Shown here: piece by piece, positions 39,238-49,258 of the stretch
Position numbering within the stretch: position 1 is the first letter of the stretch
Layout of the letters: each line of letters starts with the position of its first letter
Assembly (NCBI GenBank): GCA_027578915.1
Contig: JANBTT010000026.1
Coordinates: 91,856-155,855 of the forward strand
From: Coemansia sp. RSA 1200
Taxonomy: Eukaryota; Kickxellomycota; Kickxellomycetes; Kickxellales; Kickxellaceae
Direction: 5' to 3'
DNA length: 64,000 nucleotides
Program-made: the position numbers and the translations under genes
Notes under the pieces: model-generated
Seen by the model: the letters and a program-made list of their open reading frames with translations, nothing else
The model's database searches: none
Told to the model about the DNA's origin: nothing

Positions 39238-40293
39238 TCATGCTTTACTCCTAGGAGATCTGCTTCCACGTCCATGCGTTGGATATGGCTCATGCTTTTC
39301 GTTGCCAAAGTAGCTTCGATAGCCTGCCCCCCGTGATTCCGGTGACTGTGACCGCCTTCTTTCTGGGCAACCACCGGACCTGGATTCTCTAATGCCCGTT
39401 GAACGCTGTATCTTTTTCCTCATCTGCTCGTCCCTCATGATCTGCTCCAGTGCGGTTTCTGGCCGCTTTTGCATAGCTGCTGTTGAATTACTCGACGCTG
39501 GCTTGTCAGTTTTTAGTCCCGAATCAGCTGCCTTGAATGCATTTTTCTTCATCACCGGTGTCTTAAGCGTCGTTCCAAAGCCCCCACCCAACTTCATTGA
39601 GCCCAGCTTCTTTTGCACTGGGGGTTTCAATGTGAGCACAATCGGCTGGCCTGTTTGGTCGCGATTCAACCCGGTTGCTTTAGAGCCCTGGTCATTTTGA
39701 TCAATTGTTTCCTGTTTGCTGTCTTCTTCCGAGGCCACTTTTTTCAGTTTCCGCACCCGCGCAAGTTGTTCATTAAGCAGCATCCGCTCCCTCTGCTCGT
39801 CGTCCATCTCCTGCCGTTCTTTCTTCTGGATCGCAGCCCTTCTGGCCAACGCCTCCGGACTGGTGTCTATCCATTCGACCAGCCATCCGCGTTCAGCCTC
39901 CTCCACCTTGCACTTTCCCGATCGTCCCAGATGCATCACAAACTCCGTTAGCGTGTCCCACTTTGTCGCATTCATGTGCAAGTGCTGGCGGTCCGAAACA
40001 ATCTCTTGGTACACTTGGTTGGCAAGCACCTTTTTGGTTCCGTAGCGCCTCGACAGAATGGATAAAAACGCATCCTCAAACTCCTGCGAAAACTGCTCCA
40101 TGTATCGGTCTGGATTTTCGGCAAATATCGCCATTTGTCGCTGATGCGCCTCTGATGCACAGTGGCATTTGAATCCGTTCTCGTCTCGGCATTGCTTCTC
40201 GCACATTTGGCAGTACCACCGCAGCTTCTGCAGGCCCTTTGCCTTTATTCTATTGGCCACAGCCTTCGGAGAAAAGAAATCATGCTTTGCCAT
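39238..40293 (-). CDS. KIN17: KIN17-like DNA/RNA-binding zinc-finger protein
   Basis: The 351-residue product begins with the highly conserved KIN17 N terminus. A C2H2 zinc finger (Cys28, Cys31, His44, His50) sits inside LRWYCQMCEKQCRDENGF. The winged-helix Kin17 middle domain follows (FEDAFLSILSRRYGTKKV, HMNATKWDTLTEFVMHLGR, VEEAERGWLVEWID). A coiled and charged region and a block like ALEQIMRDEQMRKK come next. Human KIN17 continues with SH3-like/KOW domains; here the protein ends in a basic Arg/Ser-rich tail instead, so the C-terminal RNA-binding part is missing, as in the shorter yeast Rts2. KIN17 is a nuclear factor linked to DNA replication, repair and mRNA processing. ATG 40293 fits the conserved start. 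Divergent from the Zn2Cys6 gene. Confidence 0.92.
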   Translation of the reverse strand: MAKHDFFSPKAVANRIKAKGLQKLRWYCQMCEKQCRDENGFKCHCASEAHQRQMAIFAENPDRYMEQFSQEFEDAFLSILSRRYGTKKVLANQVYQEIVSDRQHLHMNATKWDTLTEFVMHLGRSGKCKVEEAERGWLVEWIDTSPEALARRAAIQKKERQEMDDEQRERMLLNEQLARVRKLKKVASEEDSKQETIDQNDQGSKATGLNRDQTGQPIVLTLKPPVQKKLGSMKLGGGFGTTLKTPVMKKNAFKAADSGLKTDKPASSNSTAAMQKRPETALEQIMRDEQMRKKIQRSTGIRESRSGGCPERRRSQSPESRGAGYRSYFGNEKHEPYPTHGRGSRSPRSKA

Positions 40294-41098
40294 TTACAAA
40301 AAAAAAAATGGATGTGGAACAACTGAGAGATAGCGGAAAGCAACCGACAATAAACAACAAAGGCAATATGTAAACAATTCGGAAAAAAGACGTATGCAAT
40401 AATCAATTGTGCCGTCCTAGTGCGGATATAAATATTACAAAGGATACGTGGTTTACAACCATGATATGGCAAATTGCAAATCATTTCCGCCGCACACGCG
40501 CACTGACCTGCGTAATGATCATCTAAACAGTTTGTAAAAAAAAATAAACGAAACGTATGGGGCGCTTTTGCATGACCGAATTGCGATTCTTATTCAGTCA
40601 TCGAAACTGCTTGTATTTTTTTTGGTCAAAGTCCGATTTAAAGAGTTCTCATTGATAATACAACAAATTACGGCATGTATTCCCAGTAAACAACGAGCCA
40701 GAGCAACAAATCAAGCAAATAAGGGGCTTTTCACTATACATGTCAACCCCCAAAAACTGAAAAGTGGTTGTCCTTTTTTCTACTCGATAAATGAACATTC
40801 CGGAACAAGAAAATGATGTTGGATAGAAAATATAATATTGCAAAAGCAGCCATGATTGACGACCCACATCTCAAGCATGGTAAATAAAAACAACCGAATC
40901 CGTGAACAAATGCAGGTTCTGCAAACATTGGTTTGCGCCATTAATAAGCCCGTCAGGATGTTGGCTTGGCTTTTTCTCCCCTCCCCTTTATCTTTTTTTT
41001 ATTCTTTTTTCATTTCATTTTCTTAGTCATTTCTCAAACACGACGCCACTAGATAGTTTTGTAACCCCTTTTTAATCCGTTATATCCACTCTGCTGCG
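40294..41098. other. divergent promoter region of KIN17 and the Zn2Cys6 gene
   Basis: No coding region is supported in these 0.8 kb. The last 100 bases before the Zn2Cys6 gene are pyrimidine-rich. Confidence 0.5.
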
Positions 41099-43702
41099 AT
41101 GTCGAGTTTTCACCGGATCACATCTCTACTCAATGCTAGCAACGGCTCCGACACGGATGTGTCTACACAGAACCACGAGCCAGAATCCGCAATAGGTTCC
41201 GGTATCACAGATAATGGTTTGACAAGAGGAGAGCCGCCAGGTAGCAATAGCTTGGGAGATAATTGCTTCAACAAAACAGAAGATGCAAGACTGAACTACG
41301 CTTCCGATTTTGGCTTTTCGAAAGCCGACTTGACAACCATGCCAGGACATGGACCGCTGCTGACCTACCCGATATCTTCCTCGTTGCAAAATCCTCCAGT
41401 TCAACCGCCGCTATCAGCCTCAAGCAGTATGAGCGTCGGCTCTTCCCTTTTCCGCCCGCCAGCAAACACATCACAACGGGTTGTACGCGAGCAGCCAATT
41501 TACACATCAAATGACTATCGCTATTGGCCATACGAGGCGCAGTCACAACAGACAGATATCCAAACCCCGTATTCTCCTATGCCCACTCCTGTTTCCTCTA
41601 CACCGCAAACACAAAAGCCACAGATACTAACCCATGAGGATATCCAGCAACACGTGGAGGCCATGTATCCTGGTGTTATGGTAGACTACTCAATTCGCAT
41701 CAGACAGCGACGTACTCGAGCATGTATAAACTGTCGTGCTAAAAAAATTAAGTGCGAAGGCAGCGGCCCGCAGTGTACCAGCTGCATAAACATTGGTATC
41801 AAGTGTAGATGGAGACCAATAAAGAAACGTGGTCCTAAACCGAAAAACAAAGAAGTTGTAAAGAACGACCAAGAGAAAAAGCCCTTTGCATTCGAGTCCA
41901 TCTTGGCAAAAATACCGGGCGCCGAGACAGACGAGGTCATGGAAAAGAAAATCAGCGGCAGGGTCTCAGCGAGCAGCTACAAGCCCACTGAATCTGTGAA
42001 CGCACCGGTGGATCTAGATCAGAGCGTCTTAACAATAGCCTCAGAGTTTAAAAAACCACATGTTGAAGCTATGCCGGCTGATAGGCACGATCAGCAGGAA
42101 ATTTTGCGCCGGTTCTACTCTGACGAGGTTTCGGAAGAAACCCGCGATGCTGTTGTATATTACTTTAATTACTTTTACGGCACATGCTCTATATTCCACC
42201 CAGCTCTGTTCGTCCGTCAAATCGTAGAAGGAAAGGTTGATCCGATGCTTATAGATGCTATGCGTGTAACAACGGCTCGAATAATTGCAAAGAAGACGGG
42301 CAAAACCTTTGATTTTGAAAAGCTAGCAAGCAAAATCCTTCAGAACATCTTTTCTAGGATTCACAGCGGAACGCTAGATTACATATGCGCGATTGTTCTT
42401 ATGGCGTCGTATAGTGGTGGGGAAGGCGACTTTCTAATGTATAACTCGCTTGCACAGCTGGCGGTCAGTCTGGTTGTCCGCTTTGGATGGAATACACTGG
42501 ATATCGACAAGAGAAAGCGCGCTATCTCGTGGGACGAGTGGGTTACTTTGGAGATCAAGCGTCGGATATTCTGGTTTATATATATCATGGATTCCTACCA
42601 GAGCATTTTAGGCAGTCGTGCAGGGACCATTGGTGATAACCGACTTTTCATTTCTGCGCCAGGGTCAGACGAAACATGGGACGACATAACCATTCCTCAA
42701 TCCAGCAACTGGCCAAGTGACTTCAACCCTTATGAAACCAAAAGTAACATTGTCGAAAAGGCGTCATTAAGCCACGCGTTTCAAGACCTGTGCAACGTTG
42801 CAACGATTGCTGCAAACGTGAATGAGTTTTTGTGGAACTTTGGCATCAGTCTAAAGACAACATCTACCTCCGATGACCTGACTCCAAACATCAAATACCT
42901 GCGGCGACCTGATAAGCATGTTCTGCGATTCAAGACGCCTGTCACCAGTGCATTTGAATTTGACGAGTTTCGACGGCTCCATAATGCTGTCAAAGATTGG
43001 CAGGACGGAATAATACGCGCAGAGGACTTGAAAATGGACATTGAGCTGGAGAACCAGTTTACAGAGTTTGGTAGCAAGAGCCATCGTCTGTGCGTAATGC
43101 GATGGAGGTATTTCTGTCTTTATGGGTATGCTGTATCTCTGTATTTTATTCTGCATTTGTCTAACCGCCCGTCTTTCTTTTCAAAACCAGTTGAAAAGGA
43201 ATCAGACGATCAGTCACCAAATCCAATAGCTGAGAACGTCGAAGATGATGCCATCCGCGGACTTCTTACTGGTGTGTTCTCGAAGCCAATGTATGACAAC
43301 TTTCTTGCTTACGATGTTGTGGAAGATTCGTGGAATCTTTGTCTAGAGGCGGTGTTCAGTTATGTCAAGTTTCTAGATAGAAACGCCGATATACCTCTTG
43401 AAAGGTACGACCAGGTTATGCCATTGAGTACATTTATTGCAATCACTGTGCTGGTTCGTCATATATGCATACTGAGGCAGAATATTAAGAAAGCTGACAA
43501 ATGTAAGGACGCTGAGGATAATAATATTCGCCAAACTCGGGAAAAGTTCATAGAATGCGTTAGCAGCTTGCGCAGATTGTGGTCTCTGCTTCTGGATCTG
43601 GGTGCTGTTTGGAAAACCAAGGGAATGCAGAAATTTCTTCGTACGATGCAAGTTGAGGAGATTACAAATGCAACAGAGCTTCTTTCTGGCATAATAATAT
43701 AG
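41099..43702 (+). CDS. Zn2Cys6 transcription factor with fungal-specific domain
   Basis: The product has 867 residues. The binuclear zinc cluster is complete: Cys209, Cys212, Cys219, Cys226, Cys229 and Cys236 with spacing C-x2-C-x6-C-x6-C-x2-C-x6-C, followed by a basic linker (RPIKKRGPKPKNK). The cluster is not at the N terminus but after about 200 disordered residues. The middle (residues about 350-600) fits the fungal-specific trans-activation domain: YYFNYFYGTCSIFHPALF and IKRRIFWFIYIMDSYQSILGSR are typical. Such proteins bind CGG-type half sites and regulate metabolism or stress genes. The target pathway cannot be read from the sequence; none of the neighbours forms an obvious pathway with it. 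Single exon. Confidence 0.92.
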   Translation: MSSFHRITSLLNASNGSDTDVSTQNHEPESAIGSGITDNGLTRGEPPGSNSLGDNCFNKTEDARLNYASDFGFSKADLTTMPGHGPLLTYPISSSLQNPPVQPPLSASSSMSVGSSLFRPPANTSQRVVREQPIYTSNDYRYWPYEAQSQQTDIQTPYSPMPTPVSSTPQTQKPQILTHEDIQQHVEAMYPGVMVDYSIRIRQRRTRACINCRAKKIKCEGSGPQCTSCINIGIKCRWRPIKKRGPKPKNKEVVKNDQEKKPFAFESILAKIPGAETDEVMEKKISGRVSASSYKPTESVNAPVDLDQSVLTIASEFKKPHVEAMPADRHDQQEILRRFYSDEVSEETRDAVVYYFNYFYGTCSIFHPALFVRQIVEGKVDPMLIDAMRVTTARIIAKKTGKTFDFEKLASKILQNIFSRIHSGTLDYICAIVLMASYSGGEGDFLMYNSLAQLAVSLVVRFGWNTLDIDKRKRAISWDEWVTLEIKRRIFWFIYIMDSYQSILGSRAGTIGDNRLFISAPGSDETWDDITIPQSSNWPSDFNPYETKSNIVEKASLSHAFQDLCNVATIAANVNEFLWNFGISLKTTSTSDDLTPNIKYLRRPDKHVLRFKTPVTSAFEFDEFRRLHNAVKDWQDGIIRAEDLKMDIELENQFTEFGSKSHRLCVMRWRYFCLYGYAVSLYFILHLSNRPSFFSKPVEKESDDQSPNPIAENVEDDAIRGLLTGVFSKPMYDNFLAYDVVEDSWNLCLEAVFSYVKFLDRNADIPLERYDQVMPLSTFIAITVLVRHICILRQNIKKADKCKDAEDNNIRQTREKFIECVSSLRRLWSLLLDLGAVWKTKGMQKFLRTMQVEEITNATELLSGIII

Positions 43703-43895
43703 TATTTTTCTGGCGCTTACAACATTTTTCCAAATAATACAATAATATATATGGCTTTGCACTGGATTGTAAATACCACTGACATAATTACCATACAAAA
43801 TGGTAACAACCAGTGGCTGTTGTATATGGGTTTAGATACTGTATAATGGAATCTATTGTCTATGCTAGTCTATAAAAACGGTTCTACGTGGGCTT

Positions 43896-44264
43896 TTAAG
43901 CAACAACATTGGCATTGGTAAAAGTGTTAAGATTGCTGTTTACAGTGTTTGCATCCTTGTTGTTCAGGTAAACAGTGTCGTCGTTAAAGTGGGCGGCGTT
44001 AAAGTTGGTGTTGAGTGCGTTTGTAAAAGACGATGCAAATGGAAAACCAAAACCAAATCCAAAGCCAGTGCCAACACCATATCCAGTGCCAACGCCATAA
44101 CCAGGAACAGCTCCATAACCAGTGCCAACGCCATAGCCAGGAACAGCCCCATATCCAGTGTTATAGCCAAACTGACGTCTGGTAACATGAACGTGACCAG
44201 GGTGAGCAAAAGCGCCTGCAGTGAGAAGAGCGACAATCGAAGCAACAGAGAGAATGCGAGCCAT
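43896..44264 (-). CDS. small secreted Gly/Tyr-rich repeat protein
   Basis: A 122-residue protein with a clear signal peptide (MARILSVASIVALLTAGAFA, cut near residue 20). A short HPGHVHVTRR segment with a dibasic site follows. Repeated units around GYGVGTGYGAVPGYG cover about residues 35-70, and the C-terminal half is Asn-rich (NTFTNANVVA end). The gene has a TATAAAA box about 120 bases upstream (44384-44390). No known family fits; a cell-wall or adhesive structural protein, or a secreted effector-like protein, is possible. The dibasic RR could be a Kex2 site. It is convergent with the Zn2Cys6 gene. Signal peptide and repeats are seen; the role is unknown. Confidence 0.75.
   Translation of the reverse strand: MARILSVASIVALLTAGAFAHPGHVHVTRRQFGYNTGYGAVPGYGVGTGYGAVPGYGVGTGYGVGTGFGFGFGFPFASSFTNALNTNFNAAHFNDDTVYLNNKDANTVNSNLNTFTNANVVA
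44041..44165 (-). repeat. tandem coding repeats of the small secreted protein
   Basis: Imperfect short units encoding GYG-V/A-GTGYGAVP alternate through this stretch and share long identical DNA blocks, so copy number may vary between strains. Confidence 0.7.
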
Positions 44265-44669
44265 TTTAAGTTTTAGAGATTGCTGATGATGTTGTTGTTG
44301 TAGTTTGTGGTTGTGTGTATCTATGTTCTATGGTTGTGTGTATGATAGGGAATATCTTTTGTTAAACAGGAAAACATGGTTGCTTTTATATTAGCTCCAA
44401 ATAAAGGAGTTTGCGTGTATTGGTAATAAATATTGCATCTTCTTTATGTAAAAATGATGTGATGTATTGTTTGTTGAAACACTCGATGTATCCATATTGA
44501 TCCATTCAGGTTTCTATATGCATCAAATATATTACTATCAAGCTGCCAACTCAGAAAAAGTTGAAAAGCCAGATCCAGCGTACACTTCTCTACAATAAAT
44601 AGTTTGTCAATGTACTTGTTGAACCCAATATACTAAGCAGTATCTATCATAAACATCTGAGTAATTCTG
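44265..44669. other. promoter of the secreted protein; 3' side of the BLOC-1 gene
   Basis: A TATAAAA (minus strand, 44384-44390) lies about 120 bases before the start of the secreted protein gene. Nothing else coding is seen. Confidence 0.55.
44384..44390 (-). promoter_or_regulatory. TATA box of the small secreted protein gene
   Basis: TATAAAAGC on the minus strand lies about 120 bases upstream of the ATG at 44264. Confidence 0.5.
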
Positions 44670-45170
44670 TCATTTTAACAGGTTTTGGAACTTTGTTTCT
44701 ATCTGCTGAGAGTATCTGTCTAGTTCCTGTGTCACTTGCTCAAGGCTATCAATGGATACTACCAGACTATCTACCTCTGCTATATGGGCTTCCATCTCAT
44801 TATACGTTTGTTTGATTTTGTAGGCATGAACCAACATATCTTGTGCTTGGCAAGACAGCTCCTCGTATTTCGCTATTGATACATCGTTTAGTTTTTCTAG
44901 CAAGCCAAGCTCGCTTCCAGATGCCTCTAATTCTGCCTGCAAAAACAATGAAACGCTCCCAAAAGCTTTACGTGATGCAGCGTCAATTGAGTCAGTGCTA
45001 CCATCTTTCTCCAATAACAAAACAGAAGGATTGGGATCATCGCTCGCTGGTGCTGTGCTGGCGTAGCTGGTGTCGTCAATGTGGCTAGGCTTGGTGTGCC
45101 CATCGTATGTCTTGACATTTAGGCTGTGGCTTGTTTGGGAATTGTTGCTTTCCGATAGTTCCCCCGACAT
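44670..45170 (-). CDS. BLOC1S2: BLOC-1 subunit 2-like protein
   Basis: A 166-residue protein. After about 70 disordered Ser/Asp-rich residues comes the BLOC1_2 domain: LFLQAELEASGSELGLLEKLN and the following coiled coil, ending VDSLVVSIDSLEQVTQELDRYSQQIETKFQNL. The family pattern is ID-x-LE-x-V-x-x-LD-x-Y-x-x-x-LE-x-K, closely matched. BLOC-1 acts in endosome-to-lysosome/vacuole trafficking and in Rab and SNARE regulation. It is present in animals and in reduced form in yeasts. Single exon; divergent from the HAPSTR1-like gene. Confidence 0.78.
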   Translation of the reverse strand: MSGELSESNNSQTSHSLNVKTYDGHTKPSHIDDTSYASTAPASDDPNPSVLLLEKDGSTDSIDAASRKAFGSVSLFLQAELEASGSELGLLEKLNDVSIAKYEELSCQAQDMLVHAYKIKQTYNEMEAHIAEVDSLVVSIDSLEQVTQELDRYSQQIETKFQNLLK

Positions 45171-45577
45171 TGTGCATGAAAAAGGTTTTGGGAAATAGTT
45201 AATGATAGACAGAACACTAATATTACAGATTATAGATGCTGCTCCTATTTTAACCCCCTTTTGAGCAATGTGATGGGATATTGAAATATATATGTGTTGC
45301 TTTATCCATTATTGGTATGGGAAACAACAATGGATTAGACGAATTATCTAATTTGATCAATACTATGGTAATTCAAATCATATTCTATTCAAAAAAAAAG
45401 TGTAAAAAATGCTGTTCATTTTTTTGAAAATTGGCACAAGGTTTCTTCTCTTCAGCCCTAATTTATTCATCTTTATGTAAATTCATTATATTTTCTCTTC
45501 CAGCTATTACTTCCTTTATCAACAACATCAATAATTGCCGGAGCGCCACTTTAATTTTTCTTTACTAGGGGCGGGCA
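45171..45577. other. divergent promoter region of the BLOC-1 and HAPSTR1-like genes
   Basis: No coding region is supported. The DNA is AT-rich, with a pyrimidine-rich stretch near 45490. Confidence 0.5.
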
Positions 45578-45825
45578 ATGTACAACTCGGGCAGTCATGG
45601 TGCGCAGTCATTTTCTACCCCAGCATCTCCAAATTCGCACACTTCAACCGCCCAGCACAGTACAGAGGGCAAGGTCACTTATGACAAGGAGCTAGCGGCA
45701 TTGTTTCGGGCAACCGCGGCAAATGTGACACAGCTCTACAAGGAAGCAAGCGAGATTGGGAACAATGCATTCAAGGCAGGATACGAGCAATGCTTCAACG
45801 ATATATGCGAGTACATTGTCTTGCT

Positions 45826-45861
<36 letters not shown>

Positions 45862-47020
45862 TGGAGGTAGTGAGCCCAGTGCTGAAGCACAACAGTTGGT
45901 AGCCCAACGGCTGCTAGATTTTGCACGGCGAAAACATCTAACTCAACATCATATTGCGTCACAAGCTGGCGTGTCTCCGCCTGGCTTTGCTCGGATGGGG
46001 AATTCCGAAACACGGCCATCCTCCGTGACTGGATATACACAAAGCGGTTATCATCAGAATCATCAATCCACAGGTACGCAGAATGGTCTTCGTTTTTTTA
46101 AATGAGCTTAATGTGTACCTCTTTTGTTTTTCGAAGAATTGGTTCTTCTTTTGCCTGCTTTATTCATATTCTCTATTAACGATTGTGATGAAATCATACA
46201 AGAATTACACTCTCCCCGAAACACAAGCTGATTTTGCCAGTGTGATTCATAACTTACAGTCGAGGTCTTCAGCGTTTGCATTATGCCCTGTTTTGCTTGT
46301 CAATGTTTTTCTTTTCCTACGCTTGAAACCTGTTGTTTTCTATAGCATTGTTCGTGGAATGACCACTAATCATTGTTTTCTTTGAATGGACACAATACAA
46401 ATGCAAGATGAATAGACCGCGACTCGGATACGGGAATCATATTTGATAACCAAGCATGTCAAGATCAGCACACAGCGATTTCGCTCAACACAAATACAAG
46501 CGCAGAGGTACATAAACTCGGTGCAAAGCAACCTTGATAACGCTTTGAGAAATTAAATACAAGAACAAGCGCCCATTAATGCAATTATTGTGGATTATTA
46601 TATTAGCAGCAATCTATACTAATTAGGATTTGCTTTTTTCGTGTACCTCGCTGTTACTTACTGCGCATGCATTTACATGTATAGGGTGTTGATTTTTTGA
46701 ACCAATCGCCGTTAACCACAACTACGGCGAGCTTGTTGCAACAGAGCAGAACTAGCAATGCGGGTGTCCATGGTGATGGTGGATCCAGTAGCGGTATGAA
46801 CCCTGAGTGTGAGAAAAATGACATTGTGCCGGAAGTTGTTCAAATGAACAGCCAGAGTAACAATAATAGCAGTGACCAAAGACACACCATGCCACATGTC
46901 TCCATGTCAGGAATGGAGCATGAGGTACGTCGAGGGAAACGCATTCTTGAGAATTTTGACATGATGGAAATTGAGCCTCCTAGGCAGCGGGTGCGCAGAG
47001 ATGACATTGACATGGCATAA
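45578..47020 (+). CDS. HAPSTR1 (C16orf72)-like stress-response protein, proposed three exons
   Basis: Proposed exons are 45578-46073, 46464-46507 (44 bases) and 46685-47020. The donors are GTACGC and GTACAT and both acceptors are AG. The phases close exactly, giving 291 residues. The N-terminal part (ALFRATAANVTQLYKEASEIGNNAFKAGYEQ, then IVLL) resembles the core of human HAPSTR1/C16orf72, where a helix with NAATAVTNLYKES is followed by a conserved Gly. A run of 11 Gln (CAG repeat) follows. The C terminus is short, basic and acidic mixed (VRRGKRILENFDMMEIEPPRQRVRRDDIDMA), similar in character to the animal protein end. HAPSTR1 works with the ubiquitin ligase HUWE1 in stress signalling. Resemblance is moderate and the small middle exon is my inference. 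Confidence 0.5.
45827..45859 (+). repeat. (CAG)11 trinucleotide repeat coding polyglutamine
   Basis: Eleven uninterrupted CAG codons lie in the first exon of the HAPSTR1-like gene. Pure repeats of this kind are length-variable. Confidence 0.9.
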
Positions 47021-49258
47021 ATTGTTTAGGTATCATTCCCTTTATGCTTTTTGCCGTGTTTGCACAACGGAGGGCATTCCTTGGGGCAGCCCTGCAAGTT
47101 ATTTTTGTAATTATACTAAATTGTAGACGGCTGTATTTTTTACGCATTATGTTTTTAATGAAGAGCTGATTATGATGACAGAAAATCACTATAATAATTG
47201 AGAGCATATAATTGGTGAAAGTGAATAATACTTGTCATCAAAATGAATGGTGCAAAAGTGTGCAATACCTTCAAATTCTTTTCAATTGTCGCAAAATTGA
47301 GCCTTAGATTTGAGCACTGATATATTAGCATTCGCAGAATTGTACGGTTGAAAGCACAGTAATGCCACGATATAGCATTGCTCTTTACACGAACAAATGT
47401 AGACTTTTAGAGCCAATTATCATCTTCCAGAACATAGATGAAGGCAAACCCCATCCAGCGCTCGGAATCTTTAGGAAGAGTTTCAAGCCATGTGCAACAC
47501 GGATTTGAGGGTGTTCTTTTAAAAACAAATGAGAATTATCATGTGTATTGCAAAAATCTTGTCGGAGGATGTTTATGCTTGGCTGAATGGCATCAAATAA
47601 CCCCCCTATGCCCCTTAAACCGACATGTTTGTTATTGTGTTTATTGTATATTTGCGTACATCTGTATTCCGATGTGCGCGGTGTTCCATTGCCTTAAATT
47701 AATGCTTTGTGCTTGTATGCGTTAATAACAAATGTCTGTTTAAATTCTATTTTATCCTTTTAAAATGAAATGAAACACTCATACCTTGCTTGCTTTAATT
47801 GACAATAAGAGTGTTGTCATTTCCGTGATTTGCTGCGATGGCAGCATTTGTTTTTAAGCATTGTCAACGCATCTTTCCAACGATATGAATACTAGATTTG
47901 AGGCAAAAAAGACACATTGAAGCTGTTTAAATTGGCATATATTGTCAACCTTATTTTTATATTCGGATTCAGATATTCTTACGTCCACTATTAGACAAAT
48001 TTTAAAACTCGCTGGTTACTTTATATTTTAATAGATATGCTGTTTGTCATGACTTTAGACCTAAAAAAGAGGCTGCTCATTTTACACAATAAGTGCAAAA
48101 GTAATTCTACCACAATGTTAATATGAAACTGAACATAAGGGACAGTATATGATCATTATCGGTTTGTTTGAGCAAATAAAAATATTAGACAATAGTATAC
48201 GCGACGGGTCACATAGAATTACAAGATATCATGTAGACATAGACAATGGACTTGGCGTGCCAGTCTTTGTTGACACATGTTCAAGTGTTAAATAATAAAG
48301 AAATCCACAAAAAAGAGAAAACAAGAGGCTTACAAGCTTATTTTATTTGTACTGGAGAGCAACATATGAGAATAGTGAACGAGTTGACGTTGAAACACAA
48401 AGGAGTAACTACGTCGTCGTGCATTGAATCGTATTTGCTTTTGTTTTCTTGTCAAGAAAGGCAGAACATGTACCACAAGTACAATGGGACATTAAAAAAA
48501 CAAATGACGCCTGAATCACTCGTTCGACTTGCAGGTCATGAATAGTGAATATTACGCTCGTGGTCATGGTTTTTGCGATTTGTTTGCCTTCTAACCACAC
48601 TTCCTCCACAATTTTCCTCCCAGGAGCACATACGCATACGTCGGATTTCGCAATTACCTATCAGAATTTTCCTGCATAAAAAGTATATCCTCGTGATTCA
48701 ATCCCTGTTGCGTGCAAAACATTGATTTATCTTTGGAGATTGTTTTTTTGAAACCTTGTCTTTATTATTGTGATTTGAAGGGCCGAAATAAGCCTTCTGC
48801 CTAGGGGATTTCAAATCCTTCTTTTAATGATTTCTAAGAAACAACTCACGTGAGTGTTTTGGAACAAATCGTGATTTCTCCAAGGGTTTATTATTTTAGA
48901 CAAGTGTATAGTTTAACCCGATGATATTTTAAAGCAACCAGGAAGGAAAGAATTGTGAGAGAATAAGACAACCAGCAAAGCAAGTCCGACTTTGGTGTTG
49001 TCAAATTATTTAGGGGTGCATTTAAAAGTGCGCTGTTTCCCCCTTTCCCCAGTTCTACCATTCCTGTGGATTTGCTCTGGACTTTAATTCTCTAACAGCA
49101 TCTTTATCTATAAGATCTGAATCTTATATAACATCTTTGTTTTTCCAGTGTTTGCGGTAAACGAACATCAATTGATTATATTCAAATACACGTTTCCTGA
49201 ACGTGCCAGTTATCTATTCAAAGTCAAAGCGTAAATACCTGGCTTTCCTTACTTGCAA
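47021..49258. other. 2.2-kb gene-free region upstream of homeodomain gene 2
   Basis: Short open frames (for example at 48246-48545) show no family resemblance. The DNA is AT-rich throughout. A pyrimidine-rich tract near 49038-49052 (CCCCCTTTCCCC) precedes homeodomain gene 2. Confidence 0.5.

Noticed and set aside
48246..48545. 99-codon open frame in the spacer before homeodomain gene 2
   Set aside because: No family resemblance, no clear promoter, composition as expected from AT-rich noncoding DNA.
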